Of a stretch of DNA of 64,000 bases, positions 55,859-63,538 are shown one piece after another. The stretch comes from G963556115 sp963667375 (GTDB lineage: Bacteria; Planctomycetota; SZUA-567). A program made the translations under genes and the position numbers. The DNA lies in NCBI GenBank assembly GCA_963667375.1, contig OY763323.1, positions 1,178,001 to 1,242,000 of the forward strand, given 5' to 3'. Every line of letters begins with the position of its first letter. The stretch's first letter is position 1. Under the pieces are notes generated by a model. That model did not search any database. It saw only the letters and a program-made list of their open reading frames with translations, and was not told the DNA's origin.

Positions 55859-57208
55859 ATGGGTTTTATAGATTGGCTTAGCGATCCAATGGTCCTGACA
55901 ATAGTGATATTTGCAGTGACTTATGTGTTTATCGCTACTGAAAAAATCGATAAATGTGCAGCGGCAATTCTCGGTAGTTCGGTGGTTATTATTCTCGGTC
56001 TGGCTCCTTATACCATGCATCTTGACCCCGAGACAGGTCATGAAGTGCCGGGTCTTTTGAATATGATTGACCTGAACGTCATATTTCTGCTGACCGGTAT
56101 GATGGTTATTGTTAATATTCTCTCCAAGACCGGACTCTTTGAGTGGATTGCAATTGTGCTTGCGCAGAAGGCTAAAGGCCGGGGTATGGTGATTCTGATT
56201 AATTTCCTCGTGGCTACGGCTTTTCTTTCCGCAATGCTTGATAATGTGACTACCATCATTCTGATTGCGCCGATTACAATTTTAGTTACACAGATTCTGG
56301 AAGTTCCGACTGTGCCGGTACTTATTCTTGAAGCCGTCTTCTCTAATCTCGGTGGTACTGCAACGCTTGTGGGTGATCCCCCAAACATCGTAATCGGTTC
56401 TAAAGCCGGTTTGACTTTTATGGATTTCATTATAAATCTGACACCTCCAGTTCTTATCATTGTCGGGGTATCGCTGCTGATCATTATTCCACTATTCAGA
56501 AAGCGTATGCATGTCCCTGAACTGATACGTGAACGGGTAATGAAAGCTCACCCTGAGAAAGCGATTATTAATCCGAAAGTTTTACGCAGGGCCTTACCGG
56601 TATTCTGTCTGGTTATTCTTGGTTTCTTTGTAGGTCATATGTTCCATGTTGAGCCGGGAATTATTGCTCTGGGCGGTGCATTGCTGATGGCTGTTGTCTG
56701 TGGAATTGATGTGCATCAGGTTCTTGAACATGTTGAATGGGGTACTATATTCTTCTTTATCGGTCTGTTTATGCTTATCGGTGCGCTGGAGCATAATGGT
56801 GTATTCGAGATGTTAGGCGCGACTGTGATTGAACTGACACACGGTAATCTGCTTATGACTACTATGGCTGTGCTCTGGTTCTGTGCTATCTTCTCTGCTA
56901 TTGTTGATAATATCCCACTTGTAATAGCAATGATGCCGCTGCTTCAGATAATTATTCCTGATTATGTAGCAAGTACCGGGCTGTCACAGGAGCAGGTTTC
57001 ACATCCTCTGTACTGGGCTTTGGCATTAGGTGCGTGTCTTGGTGGTAACGGCTCGCTTATTGGCGCTTCTGCAAATGTGGTGGTTTCGCAGATTGCACAT
57101 AAGAACAGGTATAAGCTGTCATTCATGGACTTCACAAAGTATGGTCTGCCGATGATGCTGCTCAGTCTGTTGATATGTACTCTGTATCTGTATTTGCGGT
57201 ATTTTTAA
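55859..57208 (+). CDS. ArsB/NhaD-type ion transporter (IT superfamily)
   Basis: A 449-residue membrane protein with 11-12 hydrophobic segments. The core motifs of the ArsB/NhaD/SLC13 (ion transporter) superfamily are clear: SAMLDNVTTIILIAP and SNLGGTATLVGDPPNI in the first half, and SAIVDNIPLVIAMMP and LGACLGGNGSLIGASAN in the second. Members move Na+ for protons, arsenite, or organic anions. NhaD-type Na+/H+ exchange would suit the antiporter in the same cluster, but the substrate is not provable from sequence. A perfect hairpin follows the stop. Confidence 0.88.
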   Translation: MGFIDWLSDPMVLTIVIFAVTYVFIATEKIDKCAAAILGSSVVIILGLAPYTMHLDPETGHEVPGLLNMIDLNVIFLLTGMMVIVNILSKTGLFEWIAIVLAQKAKGRGMVILINFLVATAFLSAMLDNVTTIILIAPITILVTQILEVPTVPVLILEAVFSNLGGTATLVGDPPNIVIGSKAGLTFMDFIINLTPPVLIIVGVSLLIIIPLFRKRMHVPELIRERVMKAHPEKAIINPKVLRRALPVFCLVILGFFVGHMFHVEPGIIALGGALLMAVVCGIDVHQVLEHVEWGTIFFFIGLFMLIGALEHNGVFEMLGATVIELTHGNLLMTTMAVLWFCAIFSAIVDNIPLVIAMMPLLQIIIPDYVASTGLSQEQVSHPLYWALALGACLGGNGSLIGASANVVVSQIAHKNRYKLSFMDFTKYGLPMMLLSLLICTLYLYLRYF

Positions 57209-57224
57209 GCATAATAATATGTTG

Positions 57225-57257
57225 CTAATAGTGGGCGTATTTTACGCCCACTATTAG
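57225..57257 (+). terminator. Rho-independent terminator of the transporter cluster
   Basis: A 15-bp perfect stem, CTAATAGTGGGCGTA (57225-57239) and its complement (57243-57257), with a 3-base loop. It marks the border to the ATP synthase operon. Confidence 0.9.
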
Positions 57258-57431
57258 TATTTAAAAATGAAACGCGGTTTCAATTATGTTTTTGGGTAAT
57301 GTACATGCTGCTTATTCTGTTATAAGAATATCGATTTAAACAAAAAAAAATTATTATATATAATTGCTGGAAATAAAAGGCCGGAGTGGCTGTTGATAAG
57401 AAAAATAGAATTCTTTTGCAGAGTTTTTTTC

Positions 57432-57460
57432 TTGACTAAAATTCGCTAAAAAGTAACAAT
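57432..57460 (+). promoter_or_regulatory. Candidate ATP synthase operon promoter
   Basis: TTGACT (57432-57437), 17 bases, AACAAT (57455-57460), about 50 bases before atpZ. The -10 is poor. The rest of 57258-57512 shows no gene. Confidence 0.35.
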
Positions 57461-57512
57461 AAAAAGAAGTTGGTTGCGCAGGAAGAGGTTTTAAGCTTTA
57501 CTGAGGCCGTTT

Positions 57513-57869
57513 ATGAATGAAGATAAAGATGGCTATAAAGACAGTGAGTTGCCGACTCTTCTGCGTTCGATGGCTAGTCTGAGTTTTGCAATAGTAGCTT
57601 GCACCGGCGGGTTTTGCGGGTTGGGATTTCTTCTGGATAAGTATCTGGATATCGGTGCTACCGGGATTATTATCTGTACTTTTGCCGGTGCGGCGGTTGC
57701 GATGTACTGGGCTTATCTGAGGGTTTCGCTCTTACTTAAAAAGCTCTACCGCAATCATGCTGAACAAGAATCAGAAAACGGGAATAACGTTACAGGTAAT
57801 GTGAATGATGACGCTGGCGCTGAGAGTGTTGAGTCTGATGTCTCTGTGACTGATAGTGGGTCACGGTAG
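57513..57869 (+). CDS. AtpZ/AtpI-like two-helix membrane protein
   Basis: 118 residues. Two membrane helices (about 22-45 and 50-72; GFCGLGFLLDKYL, GIIICTFAGAAVAMYWAY) with the G-x-G-x(2)-LDK pattern of AtpZ/AtpQ-like proteins, followed by an acidic, polar tail of about 40 residues. AtpZ proteins stand at the front of ATP synthase operons and help cation supply or c-ring assembly. GAGG precedes ATG 57513. The acidic tail is longer than in relatives I know. Confidence 0.8.
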   Translation: MNEDKDGYKDSELPTLLRSMASLSFAIVACTGGFCGLGFLLDKYLDIGATGIIICTFAGAAVAMYWAYLRVSLLLKKLYRNHAEQESENGNNVTGNVNDDAGAESVESDVSVTDSGSR

Positions 57870-57960
57870 ATTTTTGTGAAATTAAAGAGTTTTCTCAATG
57901 TCGGTGCAGAAATATAATAGAATATAATTCTTCTCTCAATATGAGAGCAGGGTGAGAGAA

Positions 57961-58368
57961 ATGGATAAATTTGTAAAATATCAGAGAGTCATTATGCTTG
58001 CTGCAGTAGTTGTGGCGGTGATAGCAGCGGTGATTCTGCTGATTATTTTTCCAGATAAATGGCAGTTGGCTACAGGGTTGATCTTTGGGGTTACAGGTGG
58101 ACTGGCAGTATTGAGAATCAAGGTGCTGGCAATATACCGGTTTTCTCAAAATCCTGAAAATCCACCGATTAAGACTGGATTCCAGACGAATGTACTGATG
58201 ATTGCATTTCTGGCTGTGGCAATTCTGGTAAATAAGTATATCGGTAAAAGTTTTGATATTTTGAATGTCTGGACGACTCTGGCAGGTCTGGTACTGCCCA
58301 ATGCTGTACTAATGGCCGATGGCTTTTTCCGGCCGCCGCTGAAGGATGTCTCTGATACGGAGGAATAG
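57961..58368 (+). CDS. atpI: ATP synthase subunit I (AtpI-like)
   Basis: About 135 residues with four hydrophobic helices (about 10-30, 34-53, 72-92, 98-118), the normal AtpI plan. AtpI supports c-ring assembly and is encoded before atpB. I chose ATG 57961 because GGGTGAGAG precedes it; a GTG nine bases upstream is possible. The stop lies one base before the likely GTG start of atpB, so translation is coupled. Confidence 0.82.
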   Translation: MDKFVKYQRVIMLAAVVVAVIAAVILLIIFPDKWQLATGLIFGVTGGLAVLRIKVLAIYRFSQNPENPPIKTGFQTNVLMIAFLAVAILVNKYIGKSFDILNVWTTLAGLVLPNAVLMADGFFRPPLKDVSDTEE

Positions 58369-58369
58369 G

Positions 58370-59287
58370 GTGAGAAACAAAGTCTACACAATACTCTGCA
58401 TAGGAATGATTGTATTTGGAGCAGAAGCCCTCGCGGGTGATCCGTTGAGCCCTCCTCTGCCTCTGGAGTTGTGGGGATTGAAATTTAAACAGGCTACCGT
58501 TGTGTTTTCAGCGTTGGCCGCTGTGCTTGTTTTTATCGCCTGCTATATCTGGAGTCGTGGTCTTTCCAAAGAAAATCCCGGTAAAGCTCAGATGCTTCTG
58601 GAGAAGATTATCACTGCGTTTGATGATCTGGTAGAGAGTGGTTTCGGCACTAAGAAGAGAGGCCGGGTCTATCTTGCTGCACTTGCAACGCTCTTTCTGT
58701 TCATCTGGACCTCCAATATGATGGGATTGATTCCTACTCCTGCTTTTCATATCGGGGGTGAGGAATTTACTGATTATAACAGCAATGGTCTGTATGATCC
58801 CGGTGAGCCATATACTGATACCAACGGTAACGGGGCTCATGATAGCGGCTTTTACATCCCTGAGCCTGAGGAGCCTACTTCTAATGTAAGTACCACTTTG
58901 TCCCTGGCGTTGCTCTTCGTTCTGCTTGTCGGACATGGTTCTGCAATTAAGTATAACGGCGTCAAGGGATATGTGCTTGATTATTTCTCCCCTGGCGGCG
59001 TAATCGGCATTGCCATGTTCCCACTCAATCTTGTTGGTAAAGTTGCTGAGGTTGTTTCAATATCCTTCCGTCTATTCGGTAATATTTTCGGTGGTGCCGT
59101 TATTATCTCGGTAGTGTCCGGGCTGGTATATTATGTCATCCTGCCACCATTTCTTTACGGCTATTTCAGTGTGTTTGTCGGTACGGTTCAGGCTTTTGTA
59201 TATACTATGCTCGCGCTTACTTATATTTCGTCTGGGGCTGCGGAAGAACCTGAGGAAGAGTTGGAAGCTCTTAATGCTCAGTCCTGA
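58370..59287 (+). CDS. atpB: ATP synthase Fo subunit a, with DxNxNG-type insertion
   Basis: About 305 residues. The N-terminus has a signal-like segment (1-22), then TM1 (about 42-62) and TM2 (about 103-122), and later helices with the essential Arg234 in SFRLFGN and the conserved Gln274. An insertion of about 40 residues (about 127-169, 58748-58876) lies in the loop after TM2, predicted outside the cytoplasm. It contains two DxNxNGxxD motifs (Asp135-Asp143 with Gly145-Glu146; Asp150-Asp158). GTG 58370 is preferred: GGAGGA is six bases upstream and it follows the atpI stop; an ATG at 58346 would overlap atpI. The residue matching E. coli Glu219 is Gly. Confidence 0.93.
   Translation: MRNKVYTILCIGMIVFGAEALAGDPLSPPLPLELWGLKFKQATVVFSALAAVLVFIACYIWSRGLSKENPGKAQMLLEKIITAFDDLVESGFGTKKRGRVYLAALATLFLFIWTSNMMGLIPTPAFHIGGEEFTDYNSNGLYDPGEPYTDTNGNGAHDSGFYIPEPEEPTSNVSTTLSLALLFVLLVGHGSAIKYNGVKGYVLDYFSPGGVIGIAMFPLNLVGKVAEVVSISFRLFGNIFGGAVIISVVSGLVYYVILPPFLYGYFSVFVGTVQAFVYTMLALTYISSGAAEEPEEELEALNAQS
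58748..58876 (+). other. Segment encoding the calcium-loop-like insertion in subunit a
   Basis: Codes for residues 127-169 of AtpB. Two copies of D-x-N-x-N-G-x-x-D, the first followed by PGEP, resemble EF-hand/dockerin-type calcium loops. The flanks are the normal AtpB helices. Confidence 0.75.
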
Positions 59288-59400
59288 TGGTAGTAAGCGG
59301 CTGTTAGTGGCAATTGCTGCTAAGGACGAGGTATGCTTATGAGTGGGGTTGGGAAAAAATTATTTCGTTGATTCTGGTTTAATCAGTGTAAGGTTTGAAA

Positions 59401-60153
59401 ATGACTGAAATGAATGTTGCAAATATGGCTGCGTACTTTGGTTCGGCAATAGCAATGGGTTTTGGTGCTATTGGTTCCGGCTGGGGTATCGGTTATGTGG
59501 GAGTGGGAGCTGCTAGAGGTATAGCGAAGCAGCCTTCACAAAATTCGTCATTATTTCGCGGAATGCTTATAGGGCAGGCAGTTGCCAGTAACCCTTCAAT
59601 CTTTGCGCTGGTTATTGCGCTGATACTGTATAATATAGGTGGGGCGAAACTGCTCACCAGTACCAGTTACGCGCAGGCTGCGGCCTATTTGGCTGCCGGT
59701 ATAAGTATCGGTCTGGGTTCACTTGGTTCCGGCGCTGGAAACGGTCTGCTCGGTTCTGATGCGGTGGAGTCTATGGCCAGATGTCCCCGGGAATCCGGGA
59801 AGGTTACGATTATGATGATCGTCGGTCAGGCAATGGGTCAGACACCTGTACTGTTCTCACTGGTTGTGAGTTTTTTATTGATATACGGCGGCGGGGAAGA
59901 ATATGCAACGTTTGGTCTTTCGGAACAGGTTAGACATGCCTGTCGTCTGCTGGGAACAGGAATATGTATGGGAGCTGGAGCAATGGGGCCAGGGCTCGGC
60001 AGCAGCTTTGTCGGAGGCAAGTTTTGTGAAGGTCTGGCAAAGAATCCAGGGTTCGCCCAGAAGCTTACCAATGCTTATTTCGTAGGTGTTGGTGTGGCGC
60101 AGTCTCCGGCAGTATTTGCGTTTGTAACCAGTTTGCTGCTTTTCACTGCTTAA
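59401..60153 (+). CDS. Six-helix, three-hairpin c-like subunit lacking all ion-binding carboxylates
   Basis: 250 residues comprising three tandem c-subunit hairpins (about 10-80, 93-163, 180-250). Each has the Gly-rich first helix (GFGAIGSGWGIG; GLGSLGSGAGNG; GAGAMGPGLGSS) and the second helix with a GQAV-like core. Aligning to the single c subunit (60381-60635), the carboxylate position is Ser63, Gln147 and Gln234, and the helix-1 position is Ile30, Asn114 and Ser201, so no hairpin has a side chain able to carry the coupling ion. ATG 59401 follows AAGG. It sits exactly where atpE normally is, between atpB and atpE. A hybrid-ring spacer or assembly role is inferred. Confidence 0.88.
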   Translation: MTEMNVANMAAYFGSAIAMGFGAIGSGWGIGYVGVGAARGIAKQPSQNSSLFRGMLIGQAVASNPSIFALVIALILYNIGGAKLLTSTSYAQAAAYLAAGISIGLGSLGSGAGNGLLGSDAVESMARCPRESGKVTIMMIVGQAMGQTPVLFSLVVSFLLIYGGGEEYATFGLSEQVRHACRLLGTGICMGAGAMGPGLGSSFVGGKFCEGLAKNPGFAQKLTNAYFVGVGVAQSPAVFAFVTSLLLFTA

Positions 60154-60380
60154 GGCGTGTACAGTTGTAAAGCTAGCCGGCTGAAGTATTTGAAGTGTAA
60201 AGCTGTAGAGAAATAAATAAAGAATCATTAAATTTTAGCGGTTGTCGTAAATTTATTGTGATTGTAACAGGAAGTGGCAGGTTGCCACGGAATTATTTAT
60301 CTGTGAGGTTCGCGAAAGCGGAAGTATGCAGGTAAAAAAATTTATCCTTTGTTTGTATTTATCATTAGGAGATGTGTATT

Positions 60381-60635
60381 ATGGCTGATATCGATAGCGA
60401 TGCCATCATCAAAGGCGCAGCACTTTTAGGAGCGGGGATATGTATGGGATTTGGAGCTATTGGTCCAGGTGTAGGTGAAGGTTTTGCCGCAGGAAAAGCC
60501 TGTGAGGGAATCTCCCGTCGTCCAGAGGAATATAGTACTCTGTTCCGTACTATGCTTGTTGGTCAGGCTGTATCAGAATCAACAGGTATTTATTCGCTGG
60601 TTATTGCACTGCTTCTATATAGTGTTGGCAGCTGA
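60381..60635 (+). CDS. atpE: ATP synthase Fo subunit c (Na+-type, two-carboxylate site)
   Basis: 84 residues, one hairpin. Helix 1 has GPGVGEG with Glu33; helix 2 has VGQAVSESTGIYSLV with Val64, Glu66, Ser67, Thr68 and Tyr71. The Glu66-Ser67-Thr68 and Tyr set is the Na+-binding signature known from Ilyobacter/Propionigenium c subunits. The helix-1 residue there is Gln32; here it is Glu33, as in the two-carboxylate Na+ rotor of Fusobacterium. ATG 60381 has AGGAG nine bases upstream. A gap of 227 bases separates it from the c-like protein gene and 261 from atpF; neither holds another gene. Confidence 0.96.
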   Translation: MADIDSDAIIKGAALLGAGICMGFGAIGPGVGEGFAAGKACEGISRRPEEYSTLFRTMLVGQAVSESTGIYSLVIALLLYSVGS

Positions 60636-60896
60636 TACGGTTGATTATTTGAAAATATCCGATTGCTGCTGCAGTTTGTCACGTGCAGTATTCACGGTGT
60701 GTTGTTATTATTAATTGATTGCAGGATGCATAGTAATTAATAATGTAATAGCGGCACATTCGGATATGTCGGTATGTATTTTGACCTGAATGTCATGTAT
60801 AAGGCTTTGTGTGTAACGCATAGAATTTTCGTAAACACGTGATACTCTGCATTACCGCGGGTTATTTTGGTTGCTGAAATTTGTGAAAGCAAAAAA

Positions 60897-61832
60897 ATGA
60901 AGAAGCTTATTTTTATCATTCTGGTACTGGTAGTCTTTGTTGCCTATTGTTTTGGTTCGGCAAAGAACTTTGGTTACATTGATCTTCCCCAGTATGTCGA
61001 CAAAAATATCGATGTTCTGGGAGCAATGAGTATTCAGGAGTGGAACTCAGACAAAGCAGCGAGAGATGAACGTCTAAATGAACTGGTCAAAGCTGAATAC
61101 CAGCCGGATAAGGACGGTTTTCATTTTGGCGCTAATCATAGTTATGCGCCTAATCATACCCTGACTGAGGAAGATTATATTAATATTGTCAAGGAAAAAC
61201 CTGCCTTGGCACAGGATCTTTCAGTGCGCGACCCTGAAGCTATTATTGAACTTGCCGGAATGAGTTATCTGGTTCGGGATAATGTTGTGGCCGGTAATGG
61301 GCAGATAATTGCGGAATCCGGGGAGTTGCTGAGTAAGTCGGTGCTGGACAAGCTGCTTGAAAATAGAATCTCGCGAATCAAGGTAGTAGGTAATGGGGGC
61401 GTGGTTTCGATTGAAACCGGTACTATGCTGATTGTGCCACTTATATTCCTGGCTTTGCTCGCTGCTTTAAAGCTGATAATGTTTGATCCACTGGTGAAAA
61501 TCATGGATGAGCGGTCAGAAGAGATTGATGAAGGTGTTGAACAGGTCAGCAAGAATAAGGTTGAGGCAGAGAAGCTCGCCCGGGAAAGTAAGGATATGTT
61601 TGATCATGTCCGTCGGGAATATGCTTTGACGCTGAGTAAGACCAAGCATGAGATAGCTTTAGATTCAGAGTCAATAATCCGTGAAGCCAGTGACGAAGCG
61701 CTGAAGATCCGGGAAGAAGCACAGGCGGAACTTCATGAAAAGCTGGTAGAAGTTGAAAATACGCTGCGGGGTATGGTAAGTGAATTGGCTCAGGATATTG
61801 TAAACCAGGTGATAAAGGGAGATAAGGCATGA
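60897..61832 (+). CDS. atpF: ATP synthase Fo subunit b with large N-terminal extracytoplasmic domain
   Basis: About 311 residues, double the usual size. A signal-like or anchor helix at 1-20 (KKLIFIILVLVVFVAYCFG) is followed by about 150 residues with no membrane segment, then a second helix (about 175-196), then the coiled-coil stalk (about 205-300; EEIDEGVEQVSKNKVEAEKLA). Only the last part matches standard b subunits, whose single N-terminal helix corresponds to the second helix here. As the stalk is cytoplasmic, the ~150-residue part should lie outside. The next gene starts at ATGA overlapping this stop. The poly-A stretch before ATG 60897 gives a weak ribosome site. Confidence 0.88.
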   Translation: MKKLIFIILVLVVFVAYCFGSAKNFGYIDLPQYVDKNIDVLGAMSIQEWNSDKAARDERLNELVKAEYQPDKDGFHFGANHSYAPNHTLTEEDYINIVKEKPALAQDLSVRDPEAIIELAGMSYLVRDNVVAGNGQIIAESGELLSKSVLDKLLENRISRIKVVGNGGVVSIETGTMLIVPLIFLALLAALKLIMFDPLVKIMDERSEEIDEGVEQVSKNKVEAEKLARESKDMFDHVRREYALTLSKTKHEIALDSESIIREASDEALKIREEAQAELHEKLVEVENTLRGMVSELAQDIVNQVIKGDKA

Positions 61833-62734
61833 GTGAAGGAAAGAAGTCCGGAATAAATATGCTGCCTTTTAAAATCTATGGTGCAATTTATCTGGTGCTT
61901 ATGATCTGTTATATTGTCGGTCTGATTGGCTGTGGTACCACAATTTCAACCAAAGAGTGGTTGCAGAAATCATTTCCGTCCGGTGGTGATACAGTGGCTC
62001 AGCTGCTCAAGGGTGTAAATGTCGAAGAGGCGGAATTCCGCGCTAAAACTGAATATTCTTTTGATACTCTGGAAGGGGTGCAGGTAGATATAAAGCCCGG
62101 CGACAGAGTGACAAAGCGCGTAGCTGCCGAGTTGGCCAGAGCGGTACAGAGTGATGCTCAAAAGGGTTTATCTGCAGCAAATGAAGAAGATGAAAAGAAG
62201 ATGATTTTCCCTTATTCCGAGCTTAAGATTTATAAAAATGGCTGGTTCTGGAATATCGATTGGGTATATTTCTTTACTGTAATTAATATTCTTGGTCTGT
62301 TTGTAGGTTTGTATTTTGGTCTTCGAGCTCCAGTTGGAAAGATGCTTGGTGATTCTGCCGCTAGTACGGCTGAAGCACTTGCAACCGCCAGAGAGGCGAA
62401 GAGGGAAGCGCTGGCTTTGAAGTCAAAGTATGAAAAGCTGGTGGATGAAGTAGAGGCTGAGAAGAAGCGTCTGCTGGAGAACCTCGAACTTGAAAAGGAG
62501 AATGAACGTCTTCGTCAGAAGGAATTTGCTGAAGAGGAAGCGAAGGCGATCCTTAAGAATGTCAAGGGGAGTATTAATGCTGATATTGAAATTGCAGCGG
62601 CAAGACTCAAGCAGGAGATTGCTGAACATGCAGTGAGAGAAGCGCGTAAAATTCTTCGTGCTGAGGTCAGTGAAAATACGCATAAAGCTGCGGTTGCTGA
62701 TTTTATTGAACAGCTTGAAGACGCTGAACTGTAA
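61829..62734 (+). CDS. Second ATP synthase Fo subunit b (b'-like) with extracytoplasmic domain
   Basis: 301 residues with the same plan as the preceding b: first helix (about 15-36), about 105 residues outside (39-142), second helix (about 144-164, WVYFFTVINILGLFVGLYFG) and a long charged coiled coil (170-300). The two b proteins differ in sequence, so a heterodimeric stalk is likely, as with b/b' pairs in cyanobacteria and some others. GGAGATAAGG before the start and the 4-base overlap show tight coupling to atpF. Confidence 0.87.
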   Translation: MSEGKKSGINMLPFKIYGAIYLVLMICYIVGLIGCGTTISTKEWLQKSFPSGGDTVAQLLKGVNVEEAEFRAKTEYSFDTLEGVQVDIKPGDRVTKRVAAELARAVQSDAQKGLSAANEEDEKKMIFPYSELKIYKNGWFWNIDWVYFFTVINILGLFVGLYFGLRAPVGKMLGDSAASTAEALATAREAKREALALKSKYEKLVDEVEAEKKRLLENLELEKENERLRQKEFAEEEAKAILKNVKGSINADIEIAAARLKQEIAEHAVREARKILRAEVSENTHKAAVADFIEQLEDAEL

Positions 62735-62865
62735 GTCGCGACTGTATGAAGTTGTTTTTTGGTAGAAGAAATTTTGTGGCTCGATCTTTGATTATGCATC
62801 AATAAGCAGATGGGTTTGCATAATATTTGAGGAAATATACAGAAATAACTCGTAGGAGTTGGTAG

Positions 62866-63420
62866 ATGATTGAGAATGTTATTGCTCGACGGTATGCACA
62901 GGCACTTGCAGAGGTAGCGGTTGAGAAGAATGAAATTGAAAAAACCGATGCTGATGTGATGATCCTGGCGGATATACTCGACCCAGAAGGCGGGGATGTT
63001 TCTGTTCCTGAGCTGTTGGATTATCTGGGAAGCCCGGTAGTTCCGCTGGAACAGAAGATCAAGATGACTGATGTCTTATGTGAGAAACTGAATATTGGCG
63101 AGTTGGTCTCTGAATTTCTTAATGTTCTGATTCGTAAACGTCGCGTGCCACTTATGACACGTATAGCAAAAGAATATATTCGTATCTCCTCAGCTATTGA
63201 ACAGATTATAACTGCTGAGGTTGAATCAGCTTATGAATTGACTGAAGAAGAAGAGAATAAAATTTCTGCAGTTCTGGAGAAGAAGGCTGGTCTTAAAGTA
63301 AGGCTTCATACCAAGGTTAATCCCGGTCTGCTCTCAGGGGTCAAGGTAAAAATTGGTGATACTATGCTTGATGGTTCTATAAAAGGCAGGATGGATAGAA
63401 TTGAAGCCACTCTGCTCTAA
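62866..63420 (+). CDS. atpH: ATP synthase F1 subunit delta
   Basis: 184 residues matching the OSCP/delta family: the helical N-terminal domain starts with IARRYAQALAEVA, and the C-terminal part has the conserved GLLSGVKVKIGDTMLDGSIKG pattern. It links the b stalk to the top of F1. GGAG eight bases before ATG 62866 supports the start. The 131-base gap before it holds no gene. Confidence 0.95.
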   Translation: MIENVIARRYAQALAEVAVEKNEIEKTDADVMILADILDPEGGDVSVPELLDYLGSPVVPLEQKIKMTDVLCEKLNIGELVSEFLNVLIRKRRVPLMTRIAKEYIRISSAIEQIITAEVESAYELTEEEENKISAVLEKKAGLKVRLHTKVNPGLLSGVKVKIGDTMLDGSIKGRMDRIEATLL

Positions 63421-63538
63421 ATAAGTTCGCAATCGTTGTATTGCTGCCTGTAAAAAGATAAATCAGGATATTTTTTGAATAGTTTGGTAATAGAAACAGA
63501 ATAGACTAAGTTTCTCAATTGAATGAGAGGGTGTAAAA

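Noticed and set aside
59395..60153. V-type (NtpK-like) proteolipid instead of an F-type c paralogue
   Set aside because: Each hairpin resembles the neighbouring F-type c subunit in the GQAV core, and the surrounding genes are all F-type; V-type K subunits have two hairpins and keep at least one Glu.
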